Positions 1 through 8,800 of a DNA stretch of 64,000 bases are shown piece after piece. The position numbers and the translations under genes were made by a program. The DNA is from Flavobacteriales bacterium UBA4466 (GTDB lineage Bacteria; Bacteroidota; Bacteroidia; Flavobacteriales_D; Sanyastnellaceae). Below the pieces are notes generated by a model, which saw only the letters and a program-made list of their open reading frames with translations, searched no databases and had not been told where the DNA came from. The stretch is taken from positions 1-64,000 of the forward strand of contig CAJJDD010000004.1 of assembly GCA_905182895.1 (NCBI GenBank), read 5' to 3'. The stretch's first letter is position 1, and each line of letters starts with the position of its first letter.

Positions 1-116
1 AAAAGGTATTTTCTAGCGAAACAGGAGAACAAATGACATTAATGATCAAAGATGATGATGGTCATATCATTGAATTTAAATCTTTTGAAAACATAGAATC
101 TGTATTTAAAAAATAA
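1..116 (+). CDS. VOC (glyoxalase/bleomycin-resistance) family protein, 3' end only
   Basis: Only the last 37 codons lie in the window, in the frame starting at base 3 and ending at TAA 114-116. The tail reads MTLMIKDDDGHIIEFKSF then ENIESVF. It resembles the last beta strand of VOC-fold proteins, where a D-x-DG-x-x-(I/L)-E-F motif carries the final metal-ligand Glu. The next gene starts 10 bases downstream, so the two may be co-transcribed. The rest of the protein is outside the window, so the substrate cannot be inferred. Confidence 0.5.
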   Translation, partial: KVFSSETGEQMTLMIKDDDGHIIEFKSFENIESVFKK

Positions 117-126
117 CTGAAGAAAA

Positions 127-1089
127 ATGAGCGATTACCTTGAGGGAATACCAACTGTAGATTTAAACCTTTTCTTAAATGGAACTGACTCTGAAAAAAA
201 TGAGTTCGTTAATCAATTGGGAAAAGCATATGAAGACATTGGCTTCGTAGCAGTGAAAAATCATCTAATTTCTGACGTTGAAATAGGCGCTTTATATACA
301 GAAGTGAAAAACTTCTTTAGCCTATCCCAGGAGGTGAAAACCTCTTATGAAATAGAGGGTTTAGCAGGCCAGAGGGGATATATTTCTTTCGGAAGAGAGC
401 ATGCCAAAGATTCAAGTGCTGGAGATCTAAAAGAGTTTTGGCATTTCGGGCAGGAAGTTGTGGATGGTGACCCTATAAAATCTCAATATCCTGATAATGT
501 TTTCACAAAAGAAACGCCTGATTTTCATGAAGTAGGCCTAAAAGCATACAAATCACTTGAGACTACAGGAAAGCACATGCTTAGAGCTATTGCGATTTTT
601 CTTGGATTAGACGAATCTTTCTTTGATGGTAAAATTCACAATGGCAATAGCATACTTAGACCTATTCATTACCCTCCAATAACTAGCGAGCCTAAATCAG
701 CTGTAAGAGCAGGTCAACATGAAGATATAAATCTTATCACTCTTCTTATTGGAGCTTCTGCAGACGGATTAGAAGTTTTAAACAAAGATAACGAGTGGGT
801 AGCTGTAACAGCATTGCCAGATAGAATAGTAGTAAATGTGGGTGACATGTTACAAAGATTAACTAACGACCGTCTCAAAAGCACGACTCATAGAGTAGTA
901 AATCCGCCTAGAGAAAAGTGGGGAACTAGTCGTTTCTCTATCCCTTTTTTCTTACACCCTCGAAGTGACATGAGGTTGGACTGTCTTGAGAATTGTATAG
1001 AACAAAACCAGACTCCTAATTACTCACCTATCAGTGCAGGAGAATTTCTAGACCAAAGACTAAAAGAAATAGGCCTAAAGAAAGGATAA
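127..1089 (+). CDS. Isopenicillin N synthase-like 2-oxoglutarate/Fe(II) oxygenase
   Basis: This intact 320-residue protein belongs to the non-haem iron, 2-oxoglutarate-dependent oxygenase family (IPNS-like). The N-terminal DIOX_N-type region has IPTVDLNLF and a following DIGFVAVKNH. The iron-binding facial triad is visible as H198-x-D200 in GQHEDINLITLL and H255 in STTHRV. The 2-oxoglutarate-binding R-x-S is R269/S271 in TSRFSIPFF. Length and order are normal for the family, and the reading frame is unbroken. The gene follows the VOC gene by 10 bases and is followed by a 114-base gap before the giant repeat gene. The substrate cannot be told from sequence: related enzymes act on amino acids, peptides and small metabolites. 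Confidence 0.85.
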   Translation: MSDYLEGIPTVDLNLFLNGTDSEKNEFVNQLGKAYEDIGFVAVKNHLISDVEIGALYTEVKNFFSLSQEVKTSYEIEGLAGQRGYISFGREHAKDSSAGDLKEFWHFGQEVVDGDPIKSQYPDNVFTKETPDFHEVGLKAYKSLETTGKHMLRAIAIFLGLDESFFDGKIHNGNSILRPIHYPPITSEPKSAVRAGQHEDINLITLLIGASADGLEVLNKDNEWVAVTALPDRIVVNVGDMLQRLTNDRLKSTTHRVVNPPREKWGTSRFSIPFFLHPRSDMRLDCLENCIEQNQTPNYSPISAGEFLDQRLKEIGLKKG

Positions 1090-1165
1090 GAAAGCCTCTA
1101 AAACCCCTACACACATGTGTTTGTCGATGGTTGCCAATAGTTAGTCGCGTTAAATCTAAATTCTA

Positions 1166-1173
1166 TATATTTG
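1166..1173 (+). promoter_or_regulatory. Possible Bacteroidota -7 element of the giant repeat gene
   Basis: The octamer TATATTTG matches the TAnnTTTG -7 consensus of the Bacteroidota housekeeping sigma factor, 30 bases before the ATG at 1204. The nearest upstream TTG (1131-1133) is 32 bases away, longer than the usual 17-23, so only the -7 half is supported. Confidence 0.35.
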
Positions 1174-1203
1174 TTATTAGATTTACCCTAATCAAAATCA
1201 ACC

Positions 1204-2811
1204 ATGAAAAACAAACTATTATCGGTTTTGTTAGCACTTTGCTGTGTGACAGGATTCTCTCAACTGGACGGTATATACGTCGAGTCCCACCCATTGTCCG
1301 GTAGTATAGGAGCTACAGATTTTAATGGATTCTCAAGCTATAGAATATATGCTCAATTAGAAAACTCTACTGACAGACTATTAACAGTCATAGGTTCAGA
1401 ATCTTGTCCTTTAGATATTAGCACGACTGGACTATTTTACAAAAACTTCGCTGCTTCTGTTAATACTGGTAATGGAATATCTTCATTCATTATTCCTTTT
1501 CTTCCTGAATTAGAATTCTCAAGTTTTGTAACTATAGGAAATGTGACTGATGCGGCAGCAGGAATCCCCAGAATTGAAGACCCTTCGGGTAGCGTGCCGT
1601 TAACCGGTGGATCCACAAGTATATTGAATGGTTCTGCCGATCCACTAGATGTCTGGGAACCTACTTTTAACGCTGGTGGAAATATTAGTATCAATGGATT
1701 TAACGGAAGTAGTTGGTACACTTTACCGGGAGCACCAAATGCGCTTGGAAAAGGTGTCAATAATTCTGTTTGTCTTGGACAATTTACAACTCAGGGAACT
1801 TTTTCTTTTAACATTAATTTAGGTGTTTTCCCTGAAGGCGAAGGGGAAATACCTTATACTAATTGTAGCTCTCCTGGTCTTGGACTAACCTATCCAGTTC
1901 TGGATATAGAAGGATGTACAGATGAAAATGCATGTAATTATGACCCTTTCGCTACTATAGAAAATGATTCTTGCTCGGAGAATGATAACTGTGGAGAATG
2001 CGGAGGTGATGATTCTTCTTGCACTGGTTGCACGGAACTAACCGCTTGTAATTATGATTCTCAAAACACAATTCCTGCTCCAGAAACCTGTGATTTCGAA
2101 ACCTGCTATGGCTGTACAAATCCAGATGCATGTAACTATAACGATACCGCAACTTTAGAAGATAATTCTTGTGTTTTATTAAACGCTGGGTTTATTAGCC
2201 TTTCAGGGGCTACTAACACATACTGTGTAGGTGACGGAGTTCCTGATGAACTGTCCGTGTCAAGTGCCTTCTTCGAAGGACCTAATCACCTTTATATTTT
2301 GACTAGCTCAGATGGAACGGTACTCCTTTCTCAAGAAAGTAATCTGATTAATTTCGAACCTCTTCAAGCTGGAGTCTGTTTAATTACTAGGTATACATTT
2401 GATAATAATGCCGATCTAACAGGATTAAACACTTCTACTTTTTCAGGATGTTTTGAACAGACTAGTTCTATTTCGATAACTAAGAACCAAGGAGGTTGTT
2501 CAGATTCAGAAGCAGCTAATTTCCAGTCTGGTGTTACTTGTAGTGATGATCAGTCTACGTGTATTTATAGTGTTCTAGGTTGTACCGATGAAAATGCATG
2601 TAATTATGACCCTTTTGCCGATGAAGATGATAACACTTGTCTTCAATTAGATGCTTGTGGTAACTGCGGCGGAACAGAAACTGCAGGATGTCTAGATTCA
2701 AATGCCTGTAATTACGACCCTACTGCTACTTGTGATCCTAATGAAGATTGTCTAGAACTTGACGTTTGTGGTGATTGTGGTGGAAGTCGGTATCGCGGGT
2801 TGTACAGATGA
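1204..2811 (+). CDS. Giant repeat protein, N-terminal segment (signal peptide, unique domain, divergent repeats)
   Basis: This is the first uninterrupted stretch of the giant gene (535 codons). Residues 1-20 form a signal peptide ending TGFSQ. Residues 20-235 form a unique domain with no motif I recognise. From about residue 237 there are divergent units: GCTDENACNYDPFATIENDS, then GCTELTACNYDSQ, GCTNPDACNYNDTA, and later GCTDENACNYDPFADEDDN and GCLDSNACNYDPTATCDP. The frame is lost at 2783-2791, where GGAAGTCGG stands for a Ser-Gly pair written AGT GGT in some units and AGC GGT in others. The apparent end RYRGLYR is therefore a frameshift product, and the protein continues into array A. Confidence 0.75.
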   Translation: MKNKLLSVLLALCCVTGFSQLDGIYVESHPLSGSIGATDFNGFSSYRIYAQLENSTDRLLTVIGSESCPLDISTTGLFYKNFAASVNTGNGISSFIIPFLPELEFSSFVTIGNVTDAAAGIPRIEDPSGSVPLTGGSTSILNGSADPLDVWEPTFNAGGNISINGFNGSSWYTLPGAPNALGKGVNNSVCLGQFTTQGTFSFNINLGVFPEGEGEIPYTNCSSPGLGLTYPVLDIEGCTDENACNYDPFATIENDSCSENDNCGECGGDDSSCTGCTELTACNYDSQNTIPAPETCDFETCYGCTNPDACNYNDTATLEDNSCVLLNAGFISLSGATNTYCVGDGVPDELSVSSAFFEGPNHLYILTSSDGTVLLSQESNLINFEPLQAGVCLITRYTFDNNADLTGLNTSTFSGCFEQTSSISITKNQGGCSDSEAANFQSGVTCSDDQSTCIYSVLGCTDENACNYDPFADEDDNTCLQLDACGNCGGTETAGCLDSNACNYDPTATCDPNEDCLELDVCGDCGGSRYRGLYR

Positions 2812-5800
2812 TACAGCTTGTAACTTTGATCCTGCAGCTACTTGTAATCCTGATAATGCCTGTCTAGAACTTGACGTTGTGGTGATTGTGGTGGTAGTCG
2901 GTATCGCGGGTTGTACAGATGATACGGCTTGTAACTTTGATCCTGCAGCTACTTGTAATCCTGATAATGCCTGTCTAGAACTTGACGTTTGTGGTGATTG
3001 TGGTGGTAGCGGTATCGCGGGTTGTACCGATGATACGGCTTGTAACTTTGATCCTGCAGCTACTTGTAATCCTGATAATGCCTGTCTAGAACTTGACGTT
3101 GTGGTGATTGTGGTGGTAGCGGTATCGCGGGTTGTACCGATGATACGGCTTGTAACTTTGATCCTGCAGCTACTTGTAATCCTGATAATGCCTGTCTAGA
3201 ACTTGACGTTGTGGTGATTGTGGTGGTAGCGGTATCGCGGGTTGTACAGATGATACGGCTTGTAACTTTGATCCTGCAGCTACTTGTAATCCTGATAATG
3301 CCTGTCTAGAACTTGACGTTTGTGGTGATTGTGGTGGTAGTGGTATCGCGGGTTGTACAGATGATACAGCTTGTAACTTTGATCCTGCAGCTACTTGTAA
3401 TCCTGATAATGCCTGTCTAGAACTTGACAGTTGTGGTGATTGTGGTGGTAGCGGTATCGCGGGTTGTACCGATGATACGGCTTGTAACTTTGATCCTGCA
3501 GCTACTTGTAATCCTGATAATGCCTGTCTAGAACTTGACAGTTGTGGTGATTGTGGTGGTAGTGGTATCGCGGGTTGTACAGATGATACAGCTTGTAACT
3601 TTGATCCTGCAGCTACTTGTAATCCTGATAATGCCTGTCTAGAACTTGACGTTTGTGGTGATTGTGGTGGTAGTGGTATCGCTGGTTGTACCGATGATAC
3701 GGCTTGTAACTTTGATCCTGCAGCTACTTGTAATCCTGATAATGACTGTCTAGAACTTGACGTTTGTGGTGATTGTGGTGGTAGTGGTATCGCTGGTTGT
3801 ACAGATGATACAGCTTGTAACTTTGATCCTGCAGCTACTTGTAATCCTGATAATGCCTGTCTAGAACTTGACGTTTGTGGTGATTGTGGTGGTAGTCGGT
3901 ATCGCGGGTTGTACCGATGATACGGCTTGTAACTTTGATCCTAATGCTACTTGTGATCCTGATAATGCCTGTCTAGAACTTGACAGTTGTGGTGATTGTG
4001 GTGGTAGCGGTATCGCGGGTTGTACCGATGATACGGCTTGTAACTTTGATCCTGCAGCTACTTGTAATCCTGATAATGCCTGTCTAGAACTTGACGTTGT
4101 GGTGATTGTGGTGGTAGTGGTATCGCTGGTTGTACAGATGATACAGCTTGTAACTTTGATCCTGCAGCTACTTGTAATCCTGATAATGCCTGTCTAGAAC
4201 TTGACGTTGTGGTGATTGTGGTGGTAGTGGTATCGCTGGTTGTACCGATGATACGGCTTGTAACTTCGATCCTAATGCGACTTGTGATCCTGATAATGCC
4301 TGTCTAGAACTTGACGTTGTGGAGATTGTGGTGGAAGTGGTATCGCTGGTTGTACAGATGATACAGCTTGTAACTTCGATCCTAATGCGACTTGTGATCC
4401 TGATAATGCCTGTCTAGAACTTGACGTTTGTGGTGATTGTGGTGGAAGTGGTATCGCTGGTTGTACAGATGATACGGCTTGTAACTTTGATCCTGCAGCT
4501 ACTTGTAATCCTGATAATGCCTGTCTAGAACTTGACGTTGTGGTGATTGTGGTGGTAGTCGGTATCGCGGGTTGTACAGATGATACGGCTTGTAACTTTG
4601 ATCCTGCAGCTACTTGTAATCCTGATAATGCCTGTCTAGAACTTGACAGTTGTGGTGATTGTGGTGGTATCGGTATCGCGGGTTGTACCGATGATACGGC
4701 TTGTAACTTTGATCCTGAATGCTACTTGTAATCCTGATAATGCCTGTCTAGAACTTGACGTTGTGGTGATTGTGGTGGAAGTCGGTATCGCGGGTTGTAC
4801 CGATGATACGGCTTGTAACTTTGATCCTGCAGCTACTTGTAATCCTGATAATGCCTGTCTAGAACTTGACAGTTGTGGTGATTGTGGTGGTAGTCGGTAT
4901 CGCGGGTTGTACCGATGATACGGCTTGTAACTTCGATCCTGCAGCTACTTGTGATCCTGATAATGCTTGTCTAGAACTTGACAGTTGTGGTGATTGTGGT
5001 GGTATCGGTATCGCTGGTTGTACCGATGATACGGCTTGTAACTTCGATCCTGCAGCTACTTGTAATCCTGATAATGCCTGTCTAGAACTTGACGTTTGTG
5101 GTGATTGTGGTGGAAGTGGTATCGCTGGTTGTACAGATGATACAGCTTGTAACTTCGACTCCTAATGCGACTTGTGATCCTGATAATGCCTGTCTAGAAC
5201 TTGACAGTTGTGGTGATTGTGGTGGTAGTGGTATCGCTGGTTGTACAGATGATACGGCTTGTAACTTCAATCCTAATGCGACTTGTGATCCTGATAATGC
5301 TTGTCTAGAACTTGACAGTTGTGATGATTGTGATGTCAATGATAATGTTCTTTGTACTTTTAGTTATACTACTGCTAACTTCCCTTCCAATCTAAATATC
5401 TCTAATGGTGAGGTATTATGCATAACCAGTGATGTCACTGCAACAGTAGGTTCCATAAATGTTTTTGCTGGTGGAATGATTAAAATTTCTGACAATTCAA
5501 CTTTTACAGTTCAAGGAGCTTTAAATGTAGTTCCTAACGGAAGAATCAATTTAGAGGGCTGCAACTCTGATATTTTTATTGATGGCAACTACTCTGGCGG
5601 TAGCTTTAACGACTGTGACATATACAGATACTGTGAAGAGTGCAGCAATGAGAGCATTAATTCTGGTGTTCCTGTTGACTTAGGTTACTTTGTAACTACG
5701 GCTGCTGCTTCATGGGTTGATGTTTGTTGTTGTGATGGCTTTGAAACTGCTGGCTGTACGGATTCTGAAGCTTGTAATTTCGACCCAACTGCAACACTTG

Positions 5801-8800
5801 ATGATGGCTCTTGTCTAGAACTTGACGCTTGTGGTGACTTGTGGTGGAAGCGGCTACTCGTAGGTTGTACGGATTCTTCTGCTTGTAACTACGACTCTAC
5901 TGCATCTTGTAATGACGGTTCTTGTTTGACTGAAGACTGTGAAGGTACTTGTGGTGGAACGGCTACTGAAGGTTGTACGGATTCTTCTGCTTGTAACTAC
6001 GACTCTACTGCATCTTGTAATGACGGTTCTTGTTTGACTGAAGACTGTGAAGGTACTTGTGGTGGAACGGCTACTCTAGGTTGTACGGATTCTTCTGCTT
6101 GTAACTACGACTCTACTGCATCTTGTAATGACGGTTCTTGTTTGACTGAAGACTGTGAAGGTACTTGTGGTGGAACGGCTACTGTAGGTTGTACGGATTC
6201 TTCTGCTTGTAACTACGACTCTACTGCATCTTGTAATGACGGTTCTTGTTTGACTGAAGACTGTGAAGGTACTTGTGGTGGAACGGCTACTGTAGGTTGT
6301 ACGGATTCTTCTGCTTGTAACTACGACTCTACTGCATCTTGTAATGACGGTTCTTGTTTGACTGAAGACTGTGAAGGTACTTGTGGTGGAACGGCTACTG
6401 TAGGTTGTACGGATTCTTCTGCTTGTAACTACGACTCTACTGCATCTTGTAATGACGGTTCTTGTTTGACTGAAGACTGTGAAGGTACTTGTGGTGGAAC
6501 GGCTACTGTAGGTTGTACGGATTCTTCTGCTTGTAACTACGACTCTACTGCATCTTGTAATGACGGTTCTTGTTTGACTGAAGACTGTGAAGGTACTTGT
6601 GGTGGAACGGCTACTGTAGGTTGTACGGATTCTTCTGCTTGTAACTACGACTCTACTGCATCTTGTAATGACGGTTCTTGTTTGACTGAAGACTGTGAAG
6701 GTACTTGTGGTGGAACGGCTACTGTAGGTTGTACGGATTCTTCTGCTTGTAACTACGACTCTACTGCATCTTGTAATGACGGTTCTTGTTTGACTGAAGA
6801 CTGTGAAGGTACTTGTGGTGGAACGGCTACTGTAGGTTGTACGGATTCTTCTGCTTGTAACTACGACTCTACTGCATCTTGTAATGACGGTTCTTGTTTG
6901 ACTGAAGACTGTGAAGGTACTTGTGGTGGAACGGCTACTGTAGGTTGTACGGATTCTTCTGCTTGTAACTACGACTCTACTGCATCTTGTAATGACGGTT
7001 CTTGTTTGACTGAAGACTGTGAAGGTACTTGTGGTGGAACGGCTACTGTAGGTTGTACGGATTCTTCTGCTTGTAACTACGACTCTACTGCATCTTGTAA
7101 TGACGGTTCTTGTTTGACTGAAGACTGTGAAGGTACTTGTGGTGGAACGGCTACTGTAGGTTGTACGGATTCTTCTGCTTGTAACTACGACTCTACTGCA
7201 TCTTGTAATGACGGTTCTTGTTTGACTGAAGACTGTGAAGGTACTTGTGGTGGAACGGCTACTGTAGGTTGTACGGATTCTTCTGCTTGTAATTACGACT
7301 CTACTGCATCTTGTAATGACGGTTCTTGTTTGACTGAAGACTGTGAAGGTACTTGTGGTGGAACGGCTACTGTAGGTTGTACGGATTCTTCTGCTTGTAA
7401 TTACGACTCTACTGCATCTTGTAATGACGGTTCTTGTTTGACTGAAGACTGTGAAGGTACTTGTGGTGGAACGGCTACTGTAGGTTGTACGGATTCTTCT
7501 GCTTGTAATTACGACTCTACTGCATCTTGTAATGACGGTTCTTGTTTGACTGAAGACTGTGAAGGTACTTGTGGTGGAACGGCTACTGTAGGTTGTACGG
7601 ATTCTTCTGCTTGTAACTACGACTCTACTGCATCTTGTAATGACGGTTCTTGTTTGACTGAAGACTGTGAAGGTACTTGTGGTGGAACGGCTACTGTAGG
7701 TTGTACGGATTCTTCTGCTTGTAATTACGACTCTACTGCATCTTGTAATGACGGTTCTTGTTTGACTGAAGACTGTGAAGGTACTTGTGGTGGAACGGCT
7801 ACTGTAGGTTGTACGGATTCTTCTGCTTGTAATTACGACTCTACTGCATCTTGTAATGACGGTTCTTGTTTGACTGAAGACTGTGAAGGTACTTGTGGTG
7901 GAACGGCTACTGAAGGTTGTACGGATTCTTCTGCTTGTAATTACGACTCTACTGCATCTTGTAATGACGGTTCTTGTTTGACTGAAGACTGTGAAGGTAC
8001 TTGTGGTGGAACGGCTACTGTAGGTTGTACGGATTCTTCTGCTTGTAATTACGACTCTACTGCATCTTGTAATGACGGTTCTTGTTTGACTGAAGACTGT
8101 GAAGGTACTTGTGGTGGAACGGCTACTGAAGGTTGTACGGATTCTTCTGCTTGTAATTACGACTCTACTGCATCTTGTAATGACGGTTCTTGTTTGACTG
8201 AAGACTGTGAAGGTACTTGTGGTGGAACGGCTACTGAAGGTTGTACGGATTCTTCTGCTTGTAATTACGACTCTACTGCATCTTGTAATGACGGTTCTTG
8301 TTTGACTGAAGACTGTGAAGGTACTTGTGGTGGAACGGCTACTGAAGGTTGTACGGATTCTTCTGCTTGTAATTACGACTCTACTGCATCTTGTAATGAC
8401 GGTTCTTGTTTGACTGAAGACTGTGAAGGTACTTGTGGTGGAACGGCTACTGAAGGTTGTACGGATTCTTCTGCTTGTAACTACGACTCTACTGCATCTT
8501 GTAATGACGGTTCTTGTTTGACTGAAGACTGTGAAGGTACTTGTGGTGGAACGGCTACTGAAGGTTGTACGGATTCTTCTGCTTGTAATTACGACTCTAC
8601 TGCATCTTGTAATGACGGTTCTTGTTTGACTGAAGACTGTGAAGGTACTTGTGGTGGAACGGCTACTGAAGGTTGTACGGATTCTTCTGCTTGTAATTAC
8701 GACTCTACTGCATCTTGTAATGACGGTTCTTGTTTGACTGAAGACTGTGAAGGTACTTGTGGTGGAACGGCTACTGAAGGTTGTACGGATTCTTCTGCTT

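Noticed and set aside
2870-4300. Apparent transmembrane segments VVVIVVVVG in array A
   Set aside because: They arise from reading the CGDCGG codons in the wrong frame after a one-base loss and vanish in the correct frame.
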